Notes under the pieces: model-generated
Databases searched by the model: none
What the model was told of the DNA's origin: nothing
What the model saw: only the letters and a program-made list of their open reading frames with translations
Assembly (NCBI GenBank): GCA_963743785.1
Contig: CAVURD010000007.1
Coordinates: 1-64,000, forward strand
Source: Bog-473 sp963743785
GTDB taxonomy: Bacteria; Actinomycetota; Acidimicrobiia; Acidimicrobiales; RAAP-2
Reading direction: 5' to 3'
Length of the DNA stretch: 64,000 nucleotides
Translations under genes and position numbers: made by a program
Part shown: positions 9,749-18,821 of the stretch, piece after piece
Position numbering within the stretch: the first letter of the stretch is position 1
Layout: every line of letters begins with the position of its first letter

Positions 9749-9777
9749 AGTATCTAATACGAATGACTAACCGTCAA
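9749..9777 (-). promoter_or_regulatory. Promoter of the P450 operon with palindromic operator
   Basis: On the minus strand TTGACG (9777-9772) and GATACT (9754-9749) are separated by exactly 17 nt. The palindrome GTAT-cta-ATAC (9750-9760) overlaps the -10 box and is a likely TetR operator. The leader to the ATG at 9604 would be about 140 nt. Confidence 0.55.
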
Positions 9778-9827
9778 GAGGAAGTGGAATCCGCCCCTAC
9801 CGCACCGGCAGTCGCTGCCGTCCGCTG

Positions 9828-10454
9828 ATGGCCCGAGTCTGGGAGCAGCGGAAGACCTCAGATGCTCGCCAACAGGCGACCGTCTCGTTGATGGATGCCG
9901 CCGAGCGTCTCCTCTATGAAGTCGGCTACGCGGGTGTGACCACTCGGGCGGTGGCCGAGGCAGCGGGGGTCAACCACGGGCTGGTCCACTACTACTTCGG
10001 GTCGATGGAGGAATTGCTCACCCAGACCCTCGAACGCTTTGTCGAGGAACTGGCGCTGGCCCTCGAGGCGCTGTACGCCGACCCGAATCTGACCTTTAGC
10101 GAGAAGTGGCGTCTCGGCTCACAATTCTGGGTGGACGAGCCGACCTCACGCTTCCCGAAGATCCTCCTCGAGCTTTTGGCCATGGGCTGGAATATGCCGG
10201 ACCTCCGGACGCAACTGACCGAGGTCCACGCCCGGTTCCGAGGCATCTTCGAGCACCACTTCGGCCAGGCCCTTCGCGACTACGGCCTCGACGAAACGCA
10301 GTTCCCCCTCAAAGTCATCGTGGCCGCAGTCACGAGCTTTCAGCTAGGCCTCATCGTCGAGGGCCTCTCGGGTGTCGAAGAAGGCCACCAAGAGCTCCTC
10401 GACTGGATCCAGCGGTGGATCGACGAACTGGAAGCCGAGCGCACGAAGCGGTGA
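9828..10454 (+). CDS. TetR family transcriptional regulator
   Basis: A 208-residue TetR/AcrR repressor. The N-terminal DNA-binding domain (residues about 18-65) contains AAERLLYEVGYAGVTTR and the recognition helix region AAGVNHGLVHYYFGS. The C-terminal ligand domain is all-helical and not assignable to a ligand. It is divergent from the P450 operon, so local control of the P450 cluster is the natural inference. A 21-codon frame (ATG 9763) ends in TGATG overlapping this start, which could be a leader peptide or chance. Confidence 0.9.
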   Translation: MARVWEQRKTSDARQQATVSLMDAAERLLYEVGYAGVTTRAVAEAAGVNHGLVHYYFGSMEELLTQTLERFVEELALALEALYADPNLTFSEKWRLGSQFWVDEPTSRFPKILLELLAMGWNMPDLRTQLTEVHARFRGIFEHHFGQALRDYGLDETQFPLKVIVAAVTSFQLGLIVEGLSGVEEGHQELLDWIQRWIDELEAERTKR

Positions 10455-10575
10455 CCGACGCGCACGACCTGTTGGCCACTTTCGGCGTACGTACATCGTC
10501 GTAGGTCGGACGAAAGACTCCCGACTGCCCAATGGTGTCGACGATCTGCCCCTACTTGAAACCCGACTCACAAAG

Positions 10576-10647
10576 CGCCCCCGGCAGGACTCGAACCTGC
10601 GCCACCGGCTCCGGAGGCCGGTGCTCTATCCGCTGAGCTACGGGGGC
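10576..10647 (-). tRNA. tRNA-Arg (anticodon CCG)
   Basis: A full cloverleaf reads on the minus strand: acceptor GCCCCCG pairs with CGGGGGC, the anticodon stem is CCGGC/GCCGG, the loop CTCCGGA gives anticodon CCG (codon CGG), and the T arm is GCAGG-TTCGAGT-CCTGC. The discriminator base is G and CCA is not encoded. A TACGAT -10-like box lies 14 nt upstream. Confidence 0.95.
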
Positions 10648-10712
10648 AAGAGCAGGGGACGATCGTAGTCGGCGGGGTCCTGGTCCAGTCCCAGGGCCAG
10701 CATGGGCTGCCG

Positions 10713-10718
10713 TATCCT
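10713..10718 (+). promoter_or_regulatory. -10 box of lysA (TATCCT)
   Basis: TATCCT matches TAnnnT and ends 8 nt before the lysA ATG at 10727, indicating a leaderless or nearly leaderless transcript. Confidence 0.4.
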
Positions 10719-10726
10719 GCTGTCCC

Positions 10727-12034
10727 ATGCCTATAGATGTTGCCGTGGCCGCGGCACCGGTCGAGCGAGGATTGCTGCCCCTGACTTCAACCGTTGAGGG
10801 GAACGGACATCTGCGAGTTGGCGATATCGATCTGCTCGACCTGGCCGCCGAGTTCGGGACACCCCTCTTCGTCTACGACGAGCAGCACCTGCGTCGCGCC
10901 TGTCGTGAGGCGGTGGCGGCCTGGGGAGATGGGGTGGCCTACGCCACCAAGGCCTTCCTCTGCCAGGCGATGGCCCGGTTGGCTCATGAAGAGGGCATGC
11001 ACCTTGACGTCGCGTCGGGGGGTGAGCTGCACGTCGCCCTCTCGGCGGGAGTGCCGGCGGACCGGCTGGTCCTCCATGGCAACAACAAGTCCGAAGAGGA
11101 GCTGGCCCACGCCCTGGCCTGTGGGGTGGGCCGCATTGTGGTCGACTCCTTTGACGAGATCACCCGGCTGGGGAGATTGCTCGATGTCCCATCGGCACGC
11201 CCCGAGCGGCCCCGGGTTCTGGTCCGGGTAACCCCCGGAGTCGAGGCGCACACTCATGAATTCGTGCGGACGGGACAGGAGGACTCCAAGTTCGGGTTCT
11301 CGGTGCTGTCCGGCGCGGCCGCCCAAGCGGTCGGCGCACTCGAGCTGCTGCCGGGGGCTGAACTTGTCGGCGTCCATGCGCACATCGGCAGCCAGGTCTT
11401 CGAAGCCTCTTCGTTCGAGCAGGCCGCCGAGGTACTGGGCGGCTTCTTCGCCCCGCTCGATCTCCCCGAGCTCGTGGTCGGCGGCGGACTCGGCGTCCCC
11501 TATGTCAACGGCGAGTCGGCCCCGACCCAGGCGGAGTGGGCGAGGGTCACCCGGACAGCATGCGCGCGGGTCGGGGTCGATCCGGCCACCCGGATCTCGG
11601 CCGAGCCCGGTCGATCCATCGCGGCGGCGGCGGCGATCACCCTCTACACGGTGGGGACGATCAAGGACCTCCCGGGCATCCGCACCTATGTCAGCGTCGA
11701 CGGAGGCATGAGCGACAATCCGCGGCCGGTCCTCTACGGCAGCGGGTACGAGGCCTTCCTGCCCCGCGCCGTCGGCGCGGCGCGGCCACGTTCGATCCGA
11801 CTGGTCGGGAAGCACTGTGAGAGTGGAGACCTCATCGTCCCTGAGGCCTTCGTGCCCGAGGATCTCCGGGTCGGCGACATCCTGGCCACACCGGTCACCG
11901 GCGCCTACGGCTACTCCATGGCGTCCAACTACAACAAGGTGCCCCGCCCCGCCGTGGTGTTCGTGGCGGACGGAGGTGCACGCGTGGTCGTGCGGCGAGA
12001 GACATTCGACGATTTGATCCGCCTCGATTCCTGA
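10727..12034 (+). CDS. lysA: Diaminopimelate decarboxylase
   Basis: PLP enzyme that decarboxylates meso-diaminopimelate to L-lysine, the last step of lysine synthesis. The 435-residue protein is a fold-III decarboxylase with the Schiff-base lysine in VAYATKAFLC, the HIGSQV segment, the glycine-rich phosphate loop before EPGRS, and the catalytic cysteine region CESGD near the C-terminus. The length is normal for the family. The ATG start is supported by the -10 box directly upstream. It begins the lysA-hom-thrC-rho-rpmE-prfA-prmC block common in actinobacteria. Confidence 0.95.
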   Translation: MPIDVAVAAAPVERGLLPLTSTVEGNGHLRVGDIDLLDLAAEFGTPLFVYDEQHLRRACREAVAAWGDGVAYATKAFLCQAMARLAHEEGMHLDVASGGELHVALSAGVPADRLVLHGNNKSEEELAHALACGVGRIVVDSFDEITRLGRLLDVPSARPERPRVLVRVTPGVEAHTHEFVRTGQEDSKFGFSVLSGAAAQAVGALELLPGAELVGVHAHIGSQVFEASSFEQAAEVLGGFFAPLDLPELVVGGGLGVPYVNGESAPTQAEWARVTRTACARVGVDPATRISAEPGRSIAAAAAITLYTVGTIKDLPGIRTYVSVDGGMSDNPRPVLYGSGYEAFLPRAVGAARPRSIRLVGKHCESGDLIVPEAFVPEDLRVGDILATPVTGAYGYSMASNYNKVPRPAVVFVADGGARVVVRRETFDDLIRLDS

Positions 12035-12079
12035 ACCCGCCTCACGAACAACGGAACGGGCAGCCTGTACCGTTGTCAC

Positions 12080-13405
12080 ATGGCCAACACCGGCGCTGAC
12101 GCGCCCCGAGCATCGTCGACGGTGCGGGTCGCCCTGCTGGGCTGCGGCAACGTGGGAGGGGCGCTGGCCGAGCTCCTGCTGACCCATGGAGACGACATCG
12201 CCGCCCGGACCGGCATCAACCTCGAGCTGGCCGGCATCGCCGTCGCCGACCTGACCCGGCCGCGGTCGCCGCTCATCCCACCCGATCTCATCGGGAGCGA
12301 CGCGGCGGCCCTGGTGGTCCGCCCCGATGTCGACGTGGTGGTCGAGCTCATTGGCGGTGCCCACCCGGCCCACGAGCTCATCGCGGCCGCCCTTCGAGCG
12401 GGAAAGCCCGTGGTCTCGGGGAACAAGGCGCTGCTGGCCGTGGCGGGCGCCGAGTTGGCCGATGTGGCCGCGGCCCACCACGTCGACCTGCTGTACGAAG
12501 CCTCGGTGGGTGGGGCCATCCCGGTCATCCGCCCGCTGCGAGAGTCGTTGGCGGGCGAGCAGATCGTCCGGGTCATGGGGATCGTCAACGGGACGACGAA
12601 CTTCATCCTGACCCGGATGGAGGACGACGGGATTCAGTACGCCGACGCGTTGGCCGAGGCGCAGGAGCTGGGATTGGCCGAGCGAGATCCCGCGGCCGAT
12701 GTCGAGGGTCATGACGCCGCGGCCAAGGCGGCCATTCTCGCCGCGCTGGCCTTTGGCATCGATGTCGTCGATGCCGATGTGCACCGCGAGGGCATCACGA
12801 CGATCAGCGCCGCCGACGTGTCCTATGCCAATCGCCTCGGGTACTCGGTCAAGCTGCTGGCCGTGGCCGAACTGGTCGACGGCGGCCCGGAGATCTCCGT
12901 GCGGGTCCACCCCGCCATGGTGCCCCGCACCCATCCGCTGGCTTCGGTGCGGGGGGAATTCAATGCCGTCTTCGTCGAAGGCGCAGTGAGCGGCGAGCTC
13001 ATGCTGTACGGGCGCGGGGCCGGCGGCGGGCCGACGGCCAGCGCGGTGTTGGGTGACCTGGTCGACGCCGCGCGAAATCTACGAGCCGGGGCCCCGGCCC
13101 CGGCGCCGAAGCGCTCCAGCGCCACCGTGCGCCCTCAGGCCGATTTGCGATCGGCCTTCTACCTGAGCATGGACGTGGCTGATCGTCCGGGCGTGCTGGC
13201 CGCCGTGGCCCATGTCTTCGGGACTCACGACGTGTCAATCCGGGCCATGGAGCAGGTCGGGCTGGCGGACGAAGCCCGGTTGATCTTTCTCACGCACGTC
13301 GCCCGTGAGGGCGACCTCTTGGCCACCATTGACGAATTGCGCATGCTCCAGGCCGTGGACCGGGTCAGTGGTGTTCTGCGCGTCATTGGCGAAGAGGAAG
13401 ACTGA
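12080..13405 (+). CDS. hom: Homoserine dehydrogenase
   Basis: NAD(P)-dependent reduction of aspartate semialdehyde to homoserine, the branch point to threonine and methionine. The 441-residue protein has an N-terminal Rossmann motif LLGCGNVGGALAELL, the substrate segment GIVNGTTNFIL with the following catalytic region, and a C-terminal ACT domain (from about residue 355, VADRPGVLAAVAHVFG) that usually gives threonine feedback inhibition. A TACCGT box at 12068-12073 ends 6 nt before the ATG, suggesting a leaderless start separate from lysA. Confidence 0.95.
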   Translation: MANTGADAPRASSTVRVALLGCGNVGGALAELLLTHGDDIAARTGINLELAGIAVADLTRPRSPLIPPDLIGSDAAALVVRPDVDVVVELIGGAHPAHELIAAALRAGKPVVSGNKALLAVAGAELADVAAAHHVDLLYEASVGGAIPVIRPLRESLAGEQIVRVMGIVNGTTNFILTRMEDDGIQYADALAEAQELGLAERDPAADVEGHDAAAKAAILAALAFGIDVVDADVHREGITTISAADVSYANRLGYSVKLLAVAELVDGGPEISVRVHPAMVPRTHPLASVRGEFNAVFVEGAVSGELMLYGRGAGGGPTASAVLGDLVDAARNLRAGAPAPAPKRSSATVRPQADLRSAFYLSMDVADRPGVLAAVAHVFGTHDVSIRAMEQVGLADEARLIFLTHVAREGDLLATIDELRMLQAVDRVSGVLRVIGEEED

Positions 13406-13407
13406 CC

Positions 13408-14451
13408 GTGGCGCGGGGCTGGCGGGGAGTGATGGAGGAGTATCGGCCCTTCTTGCCATTGACCCCCGATTCGCCGGTGGTCACGCTGCTTGAAGGCGGG
13501 ACACCTCTGTTGGCGGCACCGCGCCTGTCCGAGCGGATGGGCGCAGAGGTCTGGCTCAAGGTGGAAGGGGCCAACCCCACCGGGTCCTTCAAGGACCGGG
13601 GGATGACCATGGCCATCTCCAAGGCCGTGGAGGAGGGAGCCAAGGCGGTCGTCTGTGCCTCGACCGGCAACACCTCGGCCTCGGCCGCGGCCTACGCCGC
13701 CCGGGCCGGATTGACCTGCGCCGTCTTGATCCCCGACGGGCACATTGCCTTGGGCAAGTTGGCCCAGGCCCTCGTCCACGGTGCCCGGGTCCTGCAGGTT
13801 CGGGGCAACTTCGACGAGGCCTTGTCGATCGTTCGGGAACTGCCGGATCACGCGCCGATCACCGTCGTCAATTCGGTCAACCCCCACCGGATCGAAGGAC
13901 AGAAGACCGGTGCCTTCGAGATTGTCGATGTGCTGGGGGACGCTCCCGATGTCCACTGCATCCCGGTTGGCAACGCCGGCAACATCACGGCGTATTGGCG
14001 CGGGTACCTGCAGTACAAGGAGGCCGGTCGCTCGACCAGGCTGCCCCGGATGCTCGGTTTCCAAGCGGCCGGAGCCGCGCCCATGGTGCTCGGCCACGTG
14101 GTCGAGAATCCCGAGACGATCGCCACCGCCATCCGCATCGGGAATCCGGCCAGCTGGTACTCGGCCGCGGCGGCCGCCAGTGAGTCGGGCGGCTCCATCA
14201 CCGCCGTGACGGATGCGGAGATCCTGGCGGCCTACACCTTCTTGGCCCAGCAGGAGTCCGTGTTCTGCGAGGCGGCCTCGGCGGCCTCGGTGGCCGGGCT
14301 CATGAAGACCGGCGTGCCCGAGGGGTCAAAGGTGGTGTGCGTCCTGACGGGTCACGGTTTGAAGGATCCGGACCTGGCCATCAGCCAGATATCCGTGCCT
14401 ACGGTGATCGACCTCAATCTCAGGACCATTCTGGCCGAGCTTTCCCTGTGA
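13408..14451 (+). CDS. thrC: Threonine synthase
   Basis: PLP-dependent conversion of O-phosphohomoserine to threonine. The 347-residue protein shows the PLP lysine in PTGSFKDRG, the CASTGNTSASAAAYA segment and the phosphate-binding GNAGNITAYW. It starts with GTG only 2 nt after the hom stop, so the two genes are co-translated. The expected next enzyme gene, homoserine kinase (thrB), which often follows in actinobacteria, is not present before rho. Confidence 0.95.
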   Translation: MARGWRGVMEEYRPFLPLTPDSPVVTLLEGGTPLLAAPRLSERMGAEVWLKVEGANPTGSFKDRGMTMAISKAVEEGAKAVVCASTGNTSASAAAYAARAGLTCAVLIPDGHIALGKLAQALVHGARVLQVRGNFDEALSIVRELPDHAPITVVNSVNPHRIEGQKTGAFEIVDVLGDAPDVHCIPVGNAGNITAYWRGYLQYKEAGRSTRLPRMLGFQAAGAAPMVLGHVVENPETIATAIRIGNPASWYSAAAAASESGGSITAVTDAEILAAYTFLAQQESVFCEAASAASVAGLMKTGVPEGSKVVCVLTGHGLKDPDLAISQISVPTVIDLNLRTILAELSL

Positions 14452-14498
14452 GCCAGCTCCCGCAAGGCCCGTTCCCCAGGCACCGCCACCTGGGGATG

Positions 14499-14528
14499 TT
14501 GGCATTGGCCGTTCGCGACCGCTAATGT
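14499..14528 (+). promoter_or_regulatory. Candidate rho promoter
   Basis: TTGGCA (14499-14504) and TAATGT (14523-14528) are separated by 18 nt in the thrC-rho gap. The predicted leader to the rho ATG is about 170 nt. Confidence 0.35.
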
Positions 14529-14563
14529 GTAGGTATCCCCTCTGCGCGACGCAGCGCTCTCCG

Positions 14564-14584
14564 CGGGTACCAAAAATGGTCCCG
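14564..14584 (+). promoter_or_regulatory. Hairpin in the rho leader
   Basis: CGGG-(t)-ACCA, loop AAAA, TGGT-CCCG forms an 8-bp stem with one bulged T inside the predicted long 5' leader of rho. Rho genes are commonly autoregulated by termination in their leader; a role here is inference. Confidence 0.35.
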
Positions 14585-14707
14585 GGGTGCTTTTGGCAGA
14601 GGTGATCGGGGGAGGGCATCCAGCACGGATCCCTTCGCCTCCCTATTTACCCTCGCCACGCGCGGATATCCCGAGCAGGCGTTAACCCTCTACGGAAGAG
14701 GAGCCCG

Positions 14708-16487
14708 ATGACTGCGGAGCAGCAGCTCGAACGATCGGTACTTGAAGGCAAAGAGCGAGAAGAGCTCAACGCCATCGCCCAGGCCATGTCGCTCAAGACG
14801 ACGACCCGGACCAAAAAGGCCGACATCATCTCTCAAATCCTCGACGCCACCGGCGTGACCACCAATGGCGACGCCGCCAGCGGCAATGGGGATAGCAACG
14901 GCACCAAGCCGACTCGGCGCCCCCGGGTGAGCGCGACGGCAGCGCCAGAAGGAGTCGAGGCCGAGGCATCCGCCAGCGCCGGAACCGCCGGCCGAGACGG
15001 CACCGGAGGAAGCGGCCCCGGCCGCCACGGGGCCGGCCATCTTCGTGGAACCTCCTGAGCTCGCCGACGGGAGCGAGAACAACGGGTCGGCACAGAACGG
15101 GCAGGGTGCAACGTCGGGCCAGCAGCAGACTCGAAATCGACCCGGGTCGGGGCAAGGCCAGAACAACCAGAACAACCGCAACAACCAGAACAACCAGAAC
15201 CAGAACAACCAGAACAACCGCAACAACCAGTCGCAGGGTGACGGTGGCGACGTCGGCAACCGGCGCAGTCGCCGCCGGCGTGGCCGCGAGCGTGGACCCG
15301 GTGGTGAGCTCCAAGGTGGCGGCGGACAGGAGCAACCGTATTCAGGCGAACTGGTCGATGTGAAGGGCATGCTCGACCTGCGCGACGAGGGGTACGGGTT
15401 TCTGCGCTGCGATGGGTACCTACCCTCCCCGAAGGACGTCTACATCTCCATCAGTCAGGCCCGGCGGTTTGCGCTGCGTCGGGGCGACTACGTCGAAGGC
15501 GCCTGCCGCCCGGCCTCCAACAATGAGAAGTACCCGGCGTTGCTCCGCATCGATTCCGTCTCGGGTCTGGACCCCGAGGAAGCTCGCAACCGTCCCCGCT
15601 TCGAGGATCTGACCCCACTGTTTCCTGATTCCCGGCTGCACCTCGAAATGCAGGACCACGGCGACAAGGACAACCTGACCGCTCGCATCGTGGATCTCCT
15701 CTCGCCCATCGGCAAGGGGCAGCGTGGCCTGATCGTCTCGCCGCCCAAGGCGGGCAAGACGACGGTCATGAAGCAGATTGCCCACTCCATTGAGGCCAAC
15801 AACCCGGACGTCCACCTCATGGTCCTGCTGGTTGACGAACGCCCCGAAGAAGTCACCGACATGCGACGCTCGGTGCGGGGCGAGGTCATCGCGTCGACCT
15901 TTGACCGCCCGGCCGACGAGCACACCCAGGTGGCCGAGCTGACCCTGGAGCGGGCCAAGCGCCTGGTCGAGGTGGGTCGCGACGTCGTGATCATCCTGGA
16001 CGGCATCACCCGTCTGGCCCGGGCCTACAACCTGGCCGCACCGGCCACCGGCCGGATCATGTCTGGTGGCGTCGACTCGGGGGCGCTCTACCCGCCCAAG
16101 AAGTTCTTCGGTGCGGCCCGCAACATCGAAGAGGGTGGCTCGCTCACCATTCTGGCCTCGGCTCTGGTCGAGACCGGATCAAAGATGGACGAGGTCATTT
16201 TCGAGGAGTTCAAGGGCACCGGCAACATGGAGCTCCGTCTCGACCGCCGTCTCTCCGAGCGCCGGCTCTACCCGGCCATCGACGTCAACGCCAGCTCGAC
16301 CCGCCATGAGGAGTTGTTGTTCGAGCGTGGGCAGTTGGCCCAGGTGTGGAAGTTGCGCCGGGTGCTCAACGCCCTGGCCAATGACGGCAAGGAAGCAGCC
16401 GGGCTTGAACTGCTCATGGACAAGATCCGCACCACGAACAGCAACGACGAGTTCCTGGCTGAAATCGCCAAGGGACCCGCCACCTGA
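14708..16487 (+). CDS. rho: Transcription termination factor Rho (frame break in the linker)
   Basis: Hexameric RNA helicase that ends transcription. The start at 14708 follows the ribosome site AAGAGGAG and encodes the Rho N-terminal domain (LEGKEREELNAIAQAMSLK), then a charged linker. The frame opened at 14708 stops at 15058. The rest is in the frame that stops at 16487: a Pro/Ala/Glu linker, an Asn-rich stretch (15159-15230), an Arg/Gly-rich basic stretch, the RNA-binding domain (GMLDLRDEGYGFLRC), Walker A SPPKAGKTTVMKQIA and VDERPEEVTDM. Reading must move +1 between 14931 and 15055. An indel error is likelier than two genes because each piece alone is incomplete. Confidence 0.9.
15159..15230 (+). 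repeat. CAGAACAAC-type tandem repeat encoding an Asn/Gln-rich stretch
   Basis: Seventy-two bases made of degenerate CAGAACAAC / CGCAACAAC units in the rho frame, encoding 24 residues that are almost all Asn and Gln with a few Arg. It lies in the linker between the N-terminal and RNA-binding domains of Rho. Confidence 0.85.
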
Positions 16488-16532
16488 GGACGCCCCCGCC
16501 GGCGACCCGGCCGGGAGCGACCGGCCGACCCC

Positions 16533-16538
16533 TACAAT
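16533..16538 (+). promoter_or_regulatory. -10 box of rpmE (TACAAT)
   Basis: TACAAT lies 28 nt before the rpmE ATG, leaving room for the ribosome site CAGGAGA seen at about 16555-16562. This is a leadered promoter, unlike several neighbours. Confidence 0.4.
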
Positions 16539-16566
16539 GGACCACCGAAACGACGCAGGAGACACC

Positions 16567-16809
16567 ATGAAGGCTGACATTCACCCCAACTACGTAGAGG
16601 CCACCGTACGTTGCTCGTGCGGCAACACCTACGTGACCCACTCCACCAAGGCCGATCTCCACGTCGAGCTGTGCAACGAGTGCCACCCCTTCTTCACGGG
16701 CAAGCAGAAGCTGGTCGACTCCGGTGGACGGGTGGAGCGCTTCCAGCGTCGGTACGGCGAGCGCAAGGGTAAGGCGAAGGCTGCGCCGACCACGACGCCG
16801 CAGGACTAA
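16567..16809 (+). CDS. rpmE: 50S ribosomal protein L31, zinc-binding form
   Basis: An 80-residue L31. It has the zinc-type (C+) cysteines in RCSCGNTY and ELCNECHPFF, so it is the zinc-loaded paralog rather than the zinc-independent YkgM form. The tail is Lys/Ala/Thr-rich. The ATG at 16567 is preceded by CAGGAGACACC and matches the family N-terminus MKADIHPNY. It sits between rho and prfA as in many actinobacteria. Confidence 0.95.
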   Translation: MKADIHPNYVEATVRCSCGNTYVTHSTKADLHVELCNECHPFFTGKQKLVDSGGRVERFQRRYGERKGKAKAAPTTTPQD

Positions 16810-16875
16810 GCCACGCCGCGACGCCGCGGGGCCGCATCCCGCTCCGTTGCCCCCGTCGCTCCTTAGCCTGTTCCC

Positions 16876-17955
16876 ATGATCGACGACCGGATGGCCGCGC
16901 TCGAGGCGGAATTCGACACCCTTGAGGCCGACCTGGCTGACCCGGTCATCCTGGCTGATTCGGACCGGGTACGCGATCTCTCCCGACGCCACAAGGAGTT
17001 GGGCGAGATCGTGCGGGCCTGGCACGAGTTGAGCAGCTCCCGCGCCGACGTGATCGTGGCCCGGGAGATGCTGACCGAAGCGTCGGGTGACGAGCGGGAA
17101 ATGATGCGCCAAGAGATCGAGCAGGCCGAATCGTCGGTGGCCGAGTTGGAAGCACGCATTCAGTCACTCCTCCTCCCCAAGGACCCCAACGTCGGTCGCA
17201 ACGTGATCATGGAGATCCGCGGCGCGGTGGGGGGCGATGAGGCGAATCTCTTCGCCCGCGTGCTGTTCGACATGTACCAGCGCTTCGCCGCCCTGGAGAA
17301 ATGGAAGGTCGAGATTCTCTCCGTGGATGCATCCGACCGGGACGGCATCAACGAAGCGGTCTTCCTCGTCAAGGGGAAAGAGGCCTACAGCCGGCTCGAA
17401 TACGAGGCCGGTACCCACCGCGTGCAGCGGGTCCCGGTGACCGAGGCCAAGGGCCGGATCCACACGTCGACGGCAACGGTCACCGTGCTCCCCGAGGCGG
17501 CGGAAGTGGAGATCGCCATCGATCCGAACGATCTCAAGGTCGACGTCTACCGCTCCACCGGCCCGGGAGGGCAGTCGGTCAATACGACGGACTCGGCCGT
17601 CCGCATCACGCACCTGCCCACCGGGACCGTCGTGGCCATGCAGGACGAGAAGAGCCAGATTCAGAACCGGGCCAAGGCCATGGTGGTCCTGCGGGCCCGC
17701 CTTCTCAAGGCCGAGCAGGACCGCCAAGCCGCTGAACTGTCGGCCCAGCGCCGAGGGCAGGTGGGCGCCGGAGGCCGGGTCGACAAGATCCGCACGTACA
17801 ACTTCAAAGAGAACCGGGTCACCGACCACCGCATCAACCTCACGCTCTACAAGCTCGACCAGGTACTGGCCGGCGATTTGATCGAGTTGACGGACGCCCT
17901 CATGGCGGACAAGCGCGCACGCCAATTGGCTGGTGACGAACCCCTCGTACCATGA
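16876..17955 (+). CDS. prfA: Peptide chain release factor 1
   Basis: Recognises UAA and UAG stop codons and triggers peptide release. The 359-residue protein has the GGQ loop (PGGQSVNTTDSAVRITH) and the PxT-type codon recognition tripeptide (PVT in RVPVTEAKGR), which separates RF1 from RF2 (SPF). A TAGCCT box at 16864-16869 ends 6 nt before the ATG, suggesting a leaderless start. The 3' end overlaps prmC by 4 nt, matching their functional link. Confidence 0.96.
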   Translation: MIDDRMAALEAEFDTLEADLADPVILADSDRVRDLSRRHKELGEIVRAWHELSSSRADVIVAREMLTEASGDEREMMRQEIEQAESSVAELEARIQSLLLPKDPNVGRNVIMEIRGAVGGDEANLFARVLFDMYQRFAALEKWKVEILSVDASDRDGINEAVFLVKGKEAYSRLEYEAGTHRVQRVPVTEAKGRIHTSTATVTVLPEAAEVEIAIDPNDLKVDVYRSTGPGGQSVNTTDSAVRITHLPTGTVVAMQDEKSQIQNRAKAMVVLRARLLKAEQDRQAAELSAQRRGQVGAGGRVDKIRTYNFKENRVTDHRINLTLYKLDQVLAGDLIELTDALMADKRARQLAGDEPLVP

Positions 17956-18821
17956 CCCCGAGCGAACTGGTCGCCGAGCTCACCGCCACCCTGGGCGCCC
18001 GCCACGAGGCCCGCTTCATCATCGAGGACGTGCTGGGAGTCGACCCCTCCTCATCGGACGCGTCGGTGGGCCCGGCCGAGGTCGACCTCATCCGCACGCT
18101 GGCGGTCCGTCGTGGCACGGGTGAGCCGTTGCAGTACGTGCTCGGCCACTGGGCCTTTCGCTCGCTCGATCTCTTGGTGGATCCCCGCGTGCTCATCCCG
18201 CGCCCCGAGACCGAACAGGTGGTGGAGGTCGCCCTGCGCGAGATCGCCCACCTCGGTGCCACCGATCCGGTGATGGTCGATGCCGGTACCGGGTCGGGCG
18301 CCATCGCATTGTCCTTGGCCACCGAACTGGCGCGCTCGAACCCCGAAGGGCGCGTGTGGGCGGTTGACTGCAGCCCCGACGCCCTGGCCGTGGCCAGGTC
18401 CAACCTCGAACGCGTGCGCCGGCACGACGACGGTCCGATGCTGCCGGTCACCATGGTGCAGGGCTCGTGGCTGGCTGCCTTGCCCGCCGCCATGGAGGGC
18501 AGGATCACCCTGGTGGTGTCCAATCCGCCCTACATCGAACCCACGCAGTGGACGGGTCTCCAGGCCGAGGTGCGCCACGAGCCGACCGGCGCCCTCCTGG
18601 CCGCCGACGGCACCGACGGCACACCCGGACTGGGCGACGTGGAGGCCGTGTTGCGCCAGGCCTGGGGCTGGCTGTCCCGCCCGGGTGCCGTGGTCATCGA
18701 GGTGGCACCCGATCAGGCCCCGGCGGCCGTCCGCATGGCTCAGTCCATCGGCTACCTCGACGTCGACGCCGTCCCCGACCTCGCCGGTCGTCCCCGGGCC
18801 CTCGTGGGCCGGGTCCGATGA
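17952..18821 (+). CDS. prmC: Release factor glutamine methyltransferase
   Basis: Methylates the glutamine of the GGQ motif in release factors. The 289-residue protein has an N-terminal helical domain, the SAM motif VDAGTGSGAIALSLA, and the catalytic NPPYIEP motif characteristic of N5-glutamine methyltransferases. ATGA overlaps join it to prfA upstream and to the Sua5-like gene downstream. Length and context are normal. Confidence 0.95.
   Translation: MTPSELVAELTATLGARHEARFIIEDVLGVDPSSSDASVGPAEVDLIRTLAVRRGTGEPLQYVLGHWAFRSLDLLVDPRVLIPRPETEQVVEVALREIAHLGATDPVMVDAGTGSGAIALSLATELARSNPEGRVWAVDCSPDALAVARSNLERVRRHDDGPMLPVTMVQGSWLAALPAAMEGRITLVVSNPPYIEPTQWTGLQAEVRHEPTGALLAADGTDGTPGLGDVEAVLRQAWGWLSRPGAVVIEVAPDQAPAAVRMAQSIGYLDVDAVPDLAGRPRALVGRVR

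Noticed and set aside
10787..12934. A 715-residue minus-strand frame, His/Gly/Asp-rich
   Set aside because: It is the antisense shadow of lysA and hom, a product of high GC third positions.
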